The notes under the pieces: generated by a model
Databases searched by the model: none
What the model saw: only the letters and a program-made list of their open reading frames with translations
What the model was told of the DNA's origin: nothing
NCBI GenBank assembly: GCA_937873715.1
Contig: CALMYJ010000003.1
Location: 1 to 64,000, forward strand
Direction of reading: 5' to 3'
DNA: 64,000 bases
From: an uncultured Chitinophagaceae bacterium
GTDB lineage: Bacteria; Bacteroidota; Bacteroidia; Chitinophagales; Chitinophagaceae
In this document: piece after piece, positions 26,221 through 35,407 of the stretch
Position numbering within the stretch: the first letter of the stretch is position 1
Layout of the letters: each line of letters opens with the position of its first letter
Position numbers and translations under genes: made by a program

Positions 26221-28011
26221 CTACAACGCATATTTCCCATCTGCAATCAGCCGCCCGGCAATCCTTCTTCTGGCATCCTTACTGTTAAAGGGCTGAGCCT
26301 TTGTAAACCGTTTGAGGCCCAGCAGCATCATGCGCTGTTCATCGCCTTCGGCAAAAGCATTGATGGCTTCTTTTCCGGCTTTATTTACTTTATCGGCTGC
26401 ATCATTCAGGTAACATTGCATCATATCCGCATATACACTGCTGTTAGCTGCCCCATTTTTATCCGTCATTTTCATTAGCCTCAGCAGGGTGCTTTCGGCG
26501 GTAAAGGTTTCAATGGCCATGTCGGCTATGTTCATCAGTATTTCCTGCTCATCGCTCAGCTTCATCATCAGCTTTTGTACGGCAGCACCGGCCACCATCA
26601 GTATGGCTTTTTTAAGGTTGATGATTAATTTTTTCTCTGCTGCAAATGCCCCCTCATCTTCATTGCCAAAGTCGGGTATGCTCATCAGTTCTTTAGCTAC
26701 GGCTGTAGCCGGGCCCATCAAATCAATTTTACCTTTCATCGCTCTTTTCAAAATCATATCCACGGTAAGCAGGCGGTTTATTTCGTTGGTGCCTTCGTAT
26801 ATGCGGTTAATGCGGCTATCCCGGTAGGCCCGGCTTATCATATACTCATCGCTAAAGCCGTTGCCACCAAATACCTGCACGCCCTCATCTACCACAAAAT
26901 CCAGCACTTCGCTGCCCAGCACTTTCAGCATGGCACACTCCACAGCATACTCTTCAGCGGCACCAAGCAACGATTCATTAAAGGGTTTGCCTGAAGCCTT
27001 CAGTTCCACTTCTTTGTCGTCTATCCATTTACTAGTGCGGTACAGGGCGCTTTCGGCCGCAAATATTTTAATGGCACATTCGGCCAGTTTATGTTTTATA
27101 GCACCAAAATTGGCAATGGCTGTTTTAAACTGTTCACGGGTTTTGGCATATTCAATGGTGCCGCTAAGTGCCAGCTTGGCGCCACCCATAGCTGCGGCAC
27201 ACAGTTTTAGCCTGCCGATATTTAAAATATTAAAGGCAATGATATGCCCTTTGCCCACTTCACCCAGCAGGTTTTCAACAGGCACTTTACAATCCTGGAA
27301 ATATAACTGTACAGTAGAAGAACCCTTAATCCCCATCTTATGCTCTTCGGCACCCTGGGTAAATCCTTCAAACCCACGTTCAACTATAAACGCTGAAAAT
27401 TTATCGCCATCAATTTTTGCAAATACAGTATAGATATCCGCAAAGCCCCCATTGGTTATCCAGCATTTTTGGCCGTTAAGGATATAATGCTTTCCATCGG
27501 CACTCAGCACCGCCGTTGTTTTTGCACCAAGGGCATCGCTGCCGCTGTTGGGCTCGGTTAGGCCATACGCCCCTTTATATTCGCCGGTGGCTAATTTGGG
27601 AATGTATTGTTGTTTTTGTGCGTCATTGCCAAAATACAAAATGGGCAAGGTGCCAATACCGGTATGTGCTGCAATGGCCACACTAAAAGAATAGCCGCCG
27701 CCCAGGCCTTCGTTAATCAAGGTGGCTGTAATAAAATCTTTACCCAGACCGCCAAAGTCCTCTGGTATGGAGGCGCCCAGAAGTCCCTGCTCCCCGGCTT
27801 TATCCATCAGCGCCGGCATCAGGCCCGGCTCCAGCTTATCTATACGATCCACAATGGGGTGTATTTCTGCCGACAAAAACTGCAGGCACATTTCTTTTAC
27901 CATCAGTTGCTCTTCGCTAAAATCTTCAGGTGTAAATGTGTCAACCGCACTGCTTTCTTTTATTAGCCATTCACCACCTTTGAGTGCTGTGGCTGTTGTT
28001 TGTGTACTCAT
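26221..28011 (-). CDS. Acyl-CoA dehydrogenase with C-terminal extension (VLCAD-like)
   Basis: A 596-residue flavoprotein of the acyl-CoA dehydrogenase family, taking electrons from acyl-CoA at the first step of fatty-acid beta-oxidation and passing them to an electron-transfer flavoprotein. Motifs include GLTEPNSGSDA, CWITNGGFADIYTVFAK, QVFGGNGFSDEY and the active-site-containing YEGTNEINRL. The extra about 170 residues at the C-terminus match the very-long-chain/ACAD9-type extension. ATG 28011 is chosen over a TTG at 28020. The MarR gene upstream on the same strand ends 99 bp away, so regulator and dehydrogenase may form one transcription unit. Confidence 0.93.
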   Translation of the reverse strand: MSTQTTATALKGGEWLIKESSAVDTFTPEDFSEEQLMVKEMCLQFLSAEIHPIVDRIDKLEPGLMPALMDKAGEQGLLGASIPEDFGGLGKDFITATLINEGLGGGYSFSVAIAAHTGIGTLPILYFGNDAQKQQYIPKLATGEYKGAYGLTEPNSGSDALGAKTTAVLSADGKHYILNGQKCWITNGGFADIYTVFAKIDGDKFSAFIVERGFEGFTQGAEEHKMGIKGSSTVQLYFQDCKVPVENLLGEVGKGHIIAFNILNIGRLKLCAAAMGGAKLALSGTIEYAKTREQFKTAIANFGAIKHKLAECAIKIFAAESALYRTSKWIDDKEVELKASGKPFNESLLGAAEEYAVECAMLKVLGSEVLDFVVDEGVQVFGGNGFSDEYMISRAYRDSRINRIYEGTNEINRLLTVDMILKRAMKGKIDLMGPATAVAKELMSIPDFGNEDEGAFAAEKKLIINLKKAILMVAGAAVQKLMMKLSDEQEILMNIADMAIETFTAESTLLRLMKMTDKNGAANSSVYADMMQCYLNDAADKVNKAGKEAINAFAEGDEQRMMLLGLKRFTKAQPFNSKDARRRIAGRLIADGKYAL

Positions 28012-28049
28012 ATGGAGCAAATTTTATTTTACGAAATATGAAGAAGATA

Positions 28050-28098
28050 CTGGATGCTGGTTTCTGGATACTGGTTTCTGGATGCTGGATGCTGGTAT
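28050..28098. repeat. Heptanucleotide repeat array, seven copies
   Basis: Seven consecutive 7-bp units of form CTGGnnn: CTGGATG, CTGGTTT, CTGGATA, CTGGTTT, CTGGATG, CTGGATG, CTGGTAT. It sits between the MarR gene and the start of the acyl-CoA dehydrogenase gene, ending about 39 bp before its ATG. Confidence 0.85.
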
Positions 28099-28110
28099 TG
28101 GCAACCTGCC

Positions 28111-28551
28111 CTATTTCAAATTATCATACACCATCTGCAATACCTCTTTGGCAATCTCTACCTGCCCGTGGGTTACGCCTTCCAGCGCTTCGTTCAGGGT
28201 TTGATTAGCCAGTTCCATGGTTTGTTCCTGCAATTGTTCGGCATCTTTAGTAAGGTACACCATATTCATCCGCCGGTCTTCTTTACTGGGTACCCGTTTT
28301 ACCAGTTTCAGTTTCTCCAGGTTATCCACCAGCCTTGTAATGCTGGGCTTATCCCTGAAGGTGGCATCGCACAACTGCTGCTGGCTCATGCCATCTTCCT
28401 TCCACAAATGATACAGCACACTCCACTGCTCAATGGTAATATCAATACCCGCCTGCTTAAAATTTTTTTGCAGCCGCCGGGCTATGGCCGTGCTGGCTTT
28501 ACCCGTAATAAAACTGTATAATTCGCCTTTCTTAAATTGGTTGTTTGGCAT
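28111..28551 (-). CDS. MarR-family transcriptional regulator
   Basis: A 146-residue winged-helix regulator: N-terminal dimerisation helices, DNA-binding region about 45-100 (QWSVLYHLWKEDGMSQQQLC, RDKPSITRLVDNLEKLKLVK) and wing (VKRVPSKEDRRMNMVYLT). ATG 28551 is chosen; a TTG at 28602 would place the first 17 residues over the promoter. It precedes an acyl-CoA dehydrogenase gene on the same strand and has its own promoter overlapping a palindromic operator, so autoregulation and control of fatty-acid oxidation are likely. The inducing ligand is unknown. Confidence 0.93.
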   Translation of the reverse strand: MPNNQFKKGELYSFITGKASTAIARRLQKNFKQAGIDITIEQWSVLYHLWKEDGMSQQQLCDATFRDKPSITRLVDNLEKLKLVKRVPSKEDRRMNMVYLTKDAEQLQEQTMELANQTLNEALEGVTHGQVEIAKEVLQMVYDNLK

Positions 28552-28552
28552 A

Positions 28553-28602
28553 TAGTTGTTTATGCAACTAAACAAAGTTAGCCATTCACCTGAATTATCC
28601 AA
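28553..28602 (-). promoter_or_regulatory. Promoter and operator of the MarR/acyl-CoA dehydrogenase unit
   Basis: On the minus strand: TTG (28602-28600), 19 bp, TAACTTTG (28580-28573), then the inverted repeat TAGTTG-N6-CAACTA at 28553-28570 right before the ATG (28551). The layout places the operator over the expected transcription start. Confidence 0.65.
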
Positions 28603-28671
28603 AAAAATGATTTGCTAAAAAGTTGGCCGCATTTTTTATGTACCCGGCCGAATAATTTCATGGCAGCATCG

Positions 28672-28702
28672 TTGCGTCGCACTCTTCAGCCACATACCTT
28701 TG
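28672..28702 (+). promoter_or_regulatory. Promoter of the glycosyltransferase gene
   Basis: TTG at 28672-28674, 20 bp, TACCTTTG at 28695-28702; the ATG follows 7 bp later at 28710, so the mRNA is likely leaderless or nearly so. Confidence 0.65.
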
Positions 28703-28709
28703 AGCCGCA

Positions 28710-29870
28710 ATGATGGTTACACTTATTATTGTTTCGCTGCTGCTTTTTACCTGCTATGCAGCACTCATTATATATTATGCCTTAAGCTGGCGCAGCATAC
28801 CACCCTTTACCGCAGCAACCGGTACCACCGAAGCATGGCCAGTCATCACCGTCATCATCCCGGCCCGCAATGAGGCAGCTAATATTGCTGCCTGCTTAAA
28901 TAGTGTTACCCAACAGCGCTACCCTGCTCATGCTTTCGAAATAATTGTTGTTGACGATAACTCCACCGATGCCACTGCCGCTATTGCCCGGCAATACGGC
29001 AACAAAAATGTACGGGTAATCGCATTGCCGCAGGATGCCGGTACGCAGGCACATAAAAAGAAAGCCATTGAAACTGCAATAGGGCAATCTGCCGGCGATA
29101 TCATCATCACCACCGATGCCGATTGTACTGTACCGCCTTTATGGCTGGCCACCATCGCCGCATTTTACCAGCATACCGGTGCAGCCTGCATCGCCATGCC
29201 GGTGCAGTTTACCAGCAATGGCTCCCCACTCCAAATTTTTCAGTCGCTTGATTTTATGACGCTGCAGGGCATCACCGGCGCATCCGTTCATCAACGCATT
29301 CACAGCATGTGCAATGGTGCCAACTTTATGTACACTAAAAAAGCTTTTGAAACAGTAAACGGGTTTGAAGGCATCAACCATATTGCCAGCGGCGATGATA
29401 TGCTGCTGATGCATAAAATTTACAGGCAGTACCCCGATAAAGTTTTCTTTCTTAAATCAAAGGCTGTAATTGTGCAAACGCAGCCCCAGCCTACCCTGAA
29501 AGCATTTTTCAACCAGCGCATACGCTGGGCCAGCAAGGCCGATAAATATGAGGATAAAAGAATTTTTGCTGTGCTGCTGCTGGTATATCTTTTTAACGTG
29601 GCGCTGCTGCTTATGCCAATAGTATGCCTCATCAACTTCAACAATAGTTCTACTACGTACTACCCCCTTTTTATGGCATGGCTGTTCCTGCTGCTGCTGA
29701 AAACAGTGGTGGAATTATTTTTTCTTTACCCGGTAGCCGCCTTCTTCAATAACCGCCGGCTGCTGTGGTGGTTTCCATTGGCACAGTCATTTCATATACT
29801 CTACACCGTTATTGCCGGCTGGCTGGGCAGGTTTGGCCGCTACCAGTGGAAGGGCAGGGTGGTGAAATAG
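28710..29870 (+). CDS. Membrane glycosyltransferase family 2 protein
   Basis: A 386-residue processive-type family 2 glycosyltransferase. An N-terminal membrane segment (VTLIIVSLLLFTCYAALIIY) precedes the GT-A domain: ITVIIPARNEAANIAACLNS, IIVVDDNSTD, the DxD-like TTDADC and the QRxRW motif FNQRIRWASKADKY. Three or so membrane spans follow at the C-terminus (FAVLLLVYLFNVALLLMPIV and others). It uses nucleotide sugars to build a lipid-linked or exported glycan at the inner membrane; product unknown. Transcribed from its own promoter, divergent from the MarR gene, and convergent with the peptide transporter gene 29 bp later. Confidence 0.92.
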   Translation: MMVTLIIVSLLLFTCYAALIIYYALSWRSIPPFTAATGTTEAWPVITVIIPARNEAANIAACLNSVTQQRYPAHAFEIIVVDDNSTDATAAIARQYGNKNVRVIALPQDAGTQAHKKKAIETAIGQSAGDIIITTDADCTVPPLWLATIAAFYQHTGAACIAMPVQFTSNGSPLQIFQSLDFMTLQGITGASVHQRIHSMCNGANFMYTKKAFETVNGFEGINHIASGDDMLLMHKIYRQYPDKVFFLKSKAVIVQTQPQPTLKAFFNQRIRWASKADKYEDKRIFAVLLLVYLFNVALLLMPIVCLINFNNSSTTYYPLFMAWLFLLLLKTVVELFFLYPVAAFFNNRRLLWWFPLAQSFHILYTVIAGWLGRFGRYQWKGRVVK

Positions 29871-29899
29871 CCTTCTGTTTAAAGTATTGCTTTTGATTG

Positions 29900-31735
29900 T
29901 TAACGCACCCCGTGCATCATCTTTTTCATAACAGGAGATAATGCGTACAGTACTATACCTGCCAGTCCGCATAGTATTACAAATAACATAAAAAAGTCGT
30001 AAAGCGATTTGAGTGTAAACCCAACAAATACCGGATACCCAACGGAAACCAGTTGCTGCTCTTTAATTTTTTGCAGGTCTGCTTCAGGAAGTTGTACTGT
30101 TTCGGCAGCTAATATTTTTTCAAAATCAATACCGGCAGCCTTAGCTTTTTTATAATCGATGGTGGTAGCCACCCTGTCTCTTGCCAGTTCCAGTAACTGG
30201 GCAGCAGTAGGTTCGGCAGTTTTATCGAGCAGGCTTTTTAAATCAATCCCCTTTTTTTCTGCGGCAATATACTGGTCGGTGGTAGGTGGTAGCAAAGCGC
30301 CAAGCACCCCGGTAAGCGCATAGCCGCCGGCGTTGCCCAAAAACCATACCCCCATCAGCAGGCTGGCAAAACGCTTGGGCGCCAGCTTGGCCACCAGCGA
30401 CAGGCCGATGGGCGACAGGCAGAGTTCGCCCCAGGTATGCAGCAGGTATAATACTATCAGCCATATAACCCCCACTTTACCGGCAGTGCCCAGGTCTTTT
30501 ACCTGCGAGGCAATAATCCAATAGCCCAATGCAATCAGCAATAAGCCCCAGGCCTGTTTTACCGGCGATATGGGTTCTATCTTTTTCTTACTCATCCATA
30601 CCCACAATATGCTAAAAGGTATGGCGAAAGTTACTACAAAAATGCCATTGAAATTTTGAACCATTGCCGGCGGCATGGCCCAGCCTAATATACGGGTATC
30701 GGTTTGCTGGTCGGCAATAAAAGTGAGGGATGAGCCCGCCTGCTCAAAAGCCGCCCAAAAAAACATCACAAAAAAACAAACAATGTACAGCACCCATATC
30801 CGGTCTCTTTCTACTTTAGTGATGGTTTTATCACTTAATATCAGGTAGGCAAGACTGATGCCGGCACCGAAAATAAACGGATACAACCAACCTTTAATGG
30901 GGTTTACGCCGGGGCCATCCATGATTAAATTAAACCCGAAGGTGAGCAGCACCAGCAATACCAGTGCCGTAACTATACTGCGGCCGGTAAACTTTGCCTG
31001 GGCCGATTCATCATCGGGTATATCGCCAGGCCTGGGCCTGCCGCCAATAGTTGCTCCGGCAGGGGTAACCACGTATTTGTTTTTTAGAAAAAAGAAGGTA
31101 AGCGTACCGGTTAGCATGGCTATGCCTGCTGCCAAAAAACCCCATTTAAATGCTGAAAGATCCCTGAAATCGCCATGCTTTACATCCCCTAAAAAGGGGC
31201 AAATAAACTGGCCCAGTGTGGCACCAACGTTTATACCGAGGTAAAAAATAGTAAAGGCGCTGTCTAATTTATTTTTTTGCTCCCTGGGATATAAGCTGCC
31301 CACCATAGAGCTGATGTTGGGCTTAAAAAAACCATTGCCAAAAATAATGACCAGCAATGCCAGCCACATCACAATCCTGGCTGTATCGGTATTGGCCCTT
31401 GCCACTGTGCCATCGGCATTGGCTGCCAGCGAAGCACTAAAAAAAAGCAGCAACTGGCCTATGGCCATTGCAGTACCACCTAATAATATACAGTTGCGGT
31501 TGCCTAAATATTTATCCGAGATATATCCACCCAGCATGGGGGTGAGATAACAAAGCCCCAGGAAACCACCGTAAATGATTGAAGCATCTTTATCCCCCAT
31601 CATTAGTGCCTTGGCTATAAACAGGGAGAGCAATGCCCTCATACCATAAAAATTAAACCGTTCCCACATTTCGGTACCAAATAAAACCCATAAGCCCTTA
31701 GGATGCCCCTTTTGTGCGGTAAGCTGATCTGTCAT
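29900..31735 (-). CDS. POT-family proton-dependent oligopeptide transporter
   Basis: A 611-residue major-facilitator transporter of the POT/PTR family, importing di- and tripeptides with protons across the inner membrane. The ExxER motif EMWERFNFYGM (about 17-27) and the GGYISDKYLG and FYLGINVGATLG segments are diagnostic. About 14 hydrophobic spans are expected. Between the last two spans lies a soluble insertion of about 80 residues (roughly 480-562, PPTTDQYIAAEKKGIDLK to LPEADLQKIKEQQL) rich in charged residues, longer than in common bacterial members. It is transcribed alone, convergent with the glycosyltransferase and divergent from purD. Confidence 0.93.
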   Translation of the reverse strand: MTDQLTAQKGHPKGLWVLFGTEMWERFNFYGMRALLSLFIAKALMMGDKDASIIYGGFLGLCYLTPMLGGYISDKYLGNRNCILLGGTAMAIGQLLLFFSASLAANADGTVARANTDTARIVMWLALLVIIFGNGFFKPNISSMVGSLYPREQKNKLDSAFTIFYLGINVGATLGQFICPFLGDVKHGDFRDLSAFKWGFLAAGIAMLTGTLTFFFLKNKYVVTPAGATIGGRPRPGDIPDDESAQAKFTGRSIVTALVLLVLLTFGFNLIMDGPGVNPIKGWLYPFIFGAGISLAYLILSDKTITKVERDRIWVLYIVCFFVMFFWAAFEQAGSSLTFIADQQTDTRILGWAMPPAMVQNFNGIFVVTFAIPFSILWVWMSKKKIEPISPVKQAWGLLLIALGYWIIASQVKDLGTAGKVGVIWLIVLYLLHTWGELCLSPIGLSLVAKLAPKRFASLLMGVWFLGNAGGYALTGVLGALLPPTTDQYIAAEKKGIDLKSLLDKTAEPTAAQLLELARDRVATTIDYKKAKAAGIDFEKILAAETVQLPEADLQKIKEQQLVSVGYPVFVGFTLKSLYDFFMLFVILCGLAGIVLYALSPVMKKMMHGVR

Positions 31736-31938
31736 ACTATTAGTTTTGGTTGCAAGAAGTTTTACAACTCAAAGTAGTAAAAATTTACTGTAGTAAACAT
31801 TGCTATGCGGCCCCATTACTGCCTGCCGGGGATAAATATGAGATGCCGTTGATAAAAATCTTATGGTTAGCCCGATATGCGGTTATAAATTAGCGCCGTA
31901 TTTAAAAATCTTATCCGTTACATACTAATTCAATAACC

Positions 31939-33231
31939 ATGAATATCCTTATTATAGGCAATGGCGGCAGGGAACATGCGCTTGCATGGAAACTAAAGCA
32001 AAGTAGCCAGTGCGATCAGCTTTTTATAGCCCCGGGCAATACAGGCACTGCCCAATGCGGCACCAACGTTCCTATCCACCCAACAGACTTCAGCTCACTA
32101 GCTTCTTTTTGTTTAAAAAATAATGTTTCGCTCGTTTTTGTTGGGCCCGAAGAACCACTCGTACGGGGTATATGTAATTATTTCAGGGAATTTCCGCCCA
32201 CTGCACATATCAATATTATTGGCCCATCCTCCGAAGCTGCACAACTGGAAGGCAGCAAAGCTTTTGCAAAAGCATTCATGCAACGCCACGGTATACCCAC
32301 AGCAGCGTACAGGGAGTTTACAGCCGATAATTATACCGATGGAATTGAATACATACGCACCCATAATTTGCCCATTGTATTAAAGGCCGATGGCCTCGCC
32401 GCCGGTAAAGGTGTACTCATTTGCAACAACCACCTGGAAGCCCTTGCCGAATTTGAGTTAATGATACAACGCTCCAAATTTGGTGAAGCTGGTAAAAAAG
32501 TAGTGGTGGAGGAGTTTCTAAAAGGTATAGAACTAAGCGTATTTGTGCTTACCGATGGTAAAGAATACCTGATGCTGCCTGAAGCCAAAGACTATAAGAG
32601 AGTAGGCCGGGGCGATACCGGCCCCAACACAGGCGGCATGGGAGCGGTAAGCCCAGTACCTTTTGCTAACGGCGAATTCATGCAAAAGGTAATTACCAAA
32701 GTGGTACAACCCACTATTAACGGGCTGAATAAAGAAAAAATGGATTACAAGGGCATTGTATTTATAGGGCTGATAAAAGTTGATGACGAGCCCTTTGTAA
32801 TTGAATACAACTGCCGCCTTGGCGACCCTGAAACAGAAGTAGTATTGCCCAGGATAGAAAGCGACCTTGTAGAAATATTAATGGCACTGGGTACAGGCAA
32901 ACTTGCTGAAACAAAAATTGATATTACCCCACAAACGGCAGTAACGGTGGTGGCAGTAAGTGCCGGCTATCCAAACGAATATCAAACCGGCAAACTCATT
33001 GAAGGCCTTACTGATACCGCTATTGACGGCACCATTATTTTTCATGCAGGTACAAAATCAGAGGGAGAGGATATTGTAACCAATGGCGGGAGGGTACTGG
33101 CCGTTACTTCTTTCGGCGACAATGCAACCGAAGCCTCCGAGCAATCCGTATATGCCCTCGAAAACCTGTTTTTTGAAGGCATGTACTACAGGGATGATAT
33201 CGGCTATGAATTTAAAGGGGCGCAGGAATAA
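31939..33231 (+). CDS. purD: Phosphoribosylamine-glycine ligase
   Basis: A 430-residue ATP-grasp enzyme that joins 5-phosphoribosylamine to glycine (GAR synthetase), the second step of de novo purine synthesis. It starts with the purD-typical ILIIGNGGREHALAWKL. ATP-grasp features include VLKADGLAAGKGVLIC, VVEEFLKGIELSVF, and the metal-binding YNCRLGDPETEVVLPR near 300. Length is normal. Single gene, about 200 bp from the divergent transporter, with no other purine genes nearby. Confidence 0.97.
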   Translation: MNILIIGNGGREHALAWKLKQSSQCDQLFIAPGNTGTAQCGTNVPIHPTDFSSLASFCLKNNVSLVFVGPEEPLVRGICNYFREFPPTAHINIIGPSSEAAQLEGSKAFAKAFMQRHGIPTAAYREFTADNYTDGIEYIRTHNLPIVLKADGLAAGKGVLICNNHLEALAEFELMIQRSKFGEAGKKVVVEEFLKGIELSVFVLTDGKEYLMLPEAKDYKRVGRGDTGPNTGGMGAVSPVPFANGEFMQKVITKVVQPTINGLNKEKMDYKGIVFIGLIKVDDEPFVIEYNCRLGDPETEVVLPRIESDLVEILMALGTGKLAETKIDITPQTAVTVVAVSAGYPNEYQTGKLIEGLTDTAIDGTIIFHAGTKSEGEDIVTNGGRVLAVTSFGDNATEASEQSVYALENLFFEGMYYRDDIGYEFKGAQE

Positions 33232-33398
33232 GAACATAGCACTAACGTAAAAGATTACACGAAAAAACAAGCTGTAGTAAAGCTGTCTTTTAGCAGTATT
33301 CCTTTGGCTTTTACAAGCATTATTTACGGCTGATTTGCCGGCTTGGTGGGCTAATCCACACCGGCACCCCCAAATGTTGAAAAATAAAGTTGGCAGCG

Positions 33399-33429
33399 TT
33401 GTTATTTCAAATAATTTCCGCCAACTTTG
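33399..33429 (+). promoter_or_regulatory. Probable promoter of the mre operon
   Basis: TTG at 33399-33401, 20 bp, then CAACTTTG at 33422-33429 (one mismatch to TAnnTTTG), with the mreB ATG 39 bp downstream at 33469. Confidence 0.5.
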
Positions 33430-33468
33430 CCCACATTAATTACTCTTGCACATTTCTCAATATCATTT

Positions 33469-34494
33469 ATGGGGCTCTTTAATTTTTTCACGCAGGAGAT
33501 TGCAATGGATTTAGGCACTGCAAACACCCTGATAATATTCAACGATGAAGTGGTGGTTAACGAACCCTCCATTGTTGCGCTCGACAGAAACAATCCTAAA
33601 AATATACTGGCCGTGGGTAAAAAGGCTTTGATGATGCATGAAAAAACCCACGAAAGCATCCGCACGGTGAGGCCGCTTAAAGATGGTGTAATTGCCGACT
33701 TTAATGCTGCCGAGCTGATGATACGGGAAATGATTAAAATGATCTATCCCAAAAAGCCGCTATTTGCCCCAAGCTGGCGCATGATGATATGCATACCCAG
33801 CAGTATTACCGAAGTAGAAAAACGTGCCGTTAGGGATAGTGCCGAGCAGGCAGGTGCCAAAGAAGTATACCTCATTCACGAGCCTATGGCTGCCGCACTG
33901 GGTATTGGCATTGATGTGGAAGAACCGGTTGGCAACATGATTATTGATATCGGCGGTGGTACCACGGGCATTACCGTAATAGCCCTGGCCGGTATTGTGT
34001 GCGACCAAAGCATACGCATTGCCGGTGATGAGTTTACCGCTGATATCATGGAAGCATTGCGCCGCTACCATAGCCTGCTGATAGGGGAACGTACCGCAGA
34101 GCAAATTAAAATACAGGTAGGTGCAGCCTTAAAAGACCTCGATAATCCACCGGATGATATACCCGTAAATGGCCGCGACCTGGTAACGGGCATACCCAAG
34201 CAGGTGTTTGTAAGCTACCAGGAGGTAGCCGAAGCATTAGATAAAAGTATCTTCAAAATTGAAGAAGCTATTTTAAAAGCGCTTGAAACCACCCCACCCG
34301 AACTTGCAGGCGATATTTACCGCAGGGGGCTTTATCTTACCGGCGGCGGCTCACTGCTGCGTGGGCTTGATAAACGCATAGCCGCAAAAATAAAACTACC
34401 GGTACATGTGGCCGACGACCCGCTAAAAAGCGTAGTAAGAGGCACTGGCATAGCCCTTAAAAATTACGACAGGTACCCTTTCGTGATGCGCTGA
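33469..34494 (+). CDS. mreB: Rod shape-determining protein MreB
   Basis: A 341-residue actin-family ATPase forming membrane-bound filaments that guide elongasome peptidoglycan synthesis. Actin-fold nucleotide motifs: phosphate-1 MDLGTANTLI, phosphate-2 IIDIGGGTTGITV, adenosine region LTGGGSLLRGLDKRI. The N-terminus MGLFNFFTQEIAMDLG can form the amphipathic membrane anchor. The ATG at 33469 matches this; a TTG at 33427 adds non-conserved residues. First gene of a tight operon mreB-mreC-mreD-PBP2-rodA; gaps are 37, 12, 50 and 35 bp. Confidence 0.97.
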   Translation: MGLFNFFTQEIAMDLGTANTLIIFNDEVVVNEPSIVALDRNNPKNILAVGKKALMMHEKTHESIRTVRPLKDGVIADFNAAELMIREMIKMIYPKKPLFAPSWRMMICIPSSITEVEKRAVRDSAEQAGAKEVYLIHEPMAAALGIGIDVEEPVGNMIIDIGGGTTGITVIALAGIVCDQSIRIAGDEFTADIMEALRRYHSLLIGERTAEQIKIQVGAALKDLDNPPDDIPVNGRDLVTGIPKQVFVSYQEVAEALDKSIFKIEEAILKALETTPPELAGDIYRRGLYLTGGGSLLRGLDKRIAAKIKLPVHVADDPLKSVVRGTGIALKNYDRYPFVMR

Positions 34495-34531
34495 TACCTG
34501 CCGCTATCCGATAACAGTAACCATCAGAAGA

Positions 34532-35395
34532 GTGCGTAACGTTTTTTTCTTTATACGGCGGTATTTCAATTTCATCTTTTTCCTGCTGCTGCAGGCAGGT
34601 TGTATCATTATGATTGCCCACTACAACCGCTATCATAATGCCATAGCATCGGGTTATATGAATGAAATTACCGGGCGGATAAACCAGCAATATAATAAGG
34701 CCGATAATTTTTTACAATTAGGCAAAAGCAATAAAGCACTTACTGAAGAAAATGAAAAACTCCGCAACCTGCTGCCGGGTAATTTTCATCAACAGGATAC
34801 GGTAAATAAAATCGTTAAAGACTCTATCCCCTACGATACACTGGGCCACAGGAGGGTATGGCAGTACAAAGCGGCTAAAGTAGTATCCAACTCCGTTACA
34901 GCACAAAATAACTATATCGTATTGGGCAGGGGCAGCAACCAGCAATTGCAAAAAGATGCCGGCGTGATAGACCCACTCAATGGTGTGGTAGGCATTGTAA
35001 CCGAAGTAAGCCCCAACTTTGCCGTAGTGATGAGCCTGTTGCATAAAGACAGCCGCATCAGCGCCAAATTAAAAAACGGTGGTGATGCCGGCCAGGTAAT
35101 ATGGGATGGATTACAGCCCAACAGGCTGCAACTGATTGACATTAAAAAAAGCGCCAAAGTTGCTAAAGGCGATACCATACTTACCAGTGGCTTTACCACC
35201 ACCTTTCCCTATGGGATGATTATAGGCACGGTGGATGAAGTGCGGCCGGATAAGGGCTCCAGCAACTACATCATTTTCCTTAAATCGGCTGCCAATTTTT
35301 ATAACCTGCAGTATGTATACAGTATCGAAAACCTGCAAAAAGACGAAATAAATCAACTATTGGAAAAAACCAAAGCAAAAAGTGCCGGTCATTAA
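34532..35395 (+). CDS. mreC: Rod shape-determining protein MreC
   Basis: A 287-residue bitopic protein of the elongasome. It begins at GTG 34532 (MRNVFFFIRRYFNFIFFLLL), with one transmembrane helix at about 12-30, a coiled-coil stretch (about 50-75, QYNKADNFLQLGKSNKALTE) and a periplasmic beta domain (DPLNGVVGIVTEVSPNFAVV, ILTSGFTTTFPYGMIIGTV). It links MreB to PBP2/RodA across the membrane. No in-frame ATG gives a full N-terminus, so GTG is supported. Second gene of the mre operon. Confidence 0.93.
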   Translation: MRNVFFFIRRYFNFIFFLLLQAGCIIMIAHYNRYHNAIASGYMNEITGRINQQYNKADNFLQLGKSNKALTEENEKLRNLLPGNFHQQDTVNKIVKDSIPYDTLGHRRVWQYKAAKVVSNSVTAQNNYIVLGRGSNQQLQKDAGVIDPLNGVVGIVTEVSPNFAVVMSLLHKDSRISAKLKNGGDAGQVIWDGLQPNRLQLIDIKKSAKVAKGDTILTSGFTTTFPYGMIIGTVDEVRPDKGSSNYIIFLKSAANFYNLQYVYSIENLQKDEINQLLEKTKAKSAGH

Positions 35396-35407
35396 AGTGT
35401 AAATTGA

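Noticed and set aside
28054..28521. Plus-strand frames across the heptamer repeats and MarR gene
   Set aside because: Composed of repeat-driven codons and the antisense of MarR.
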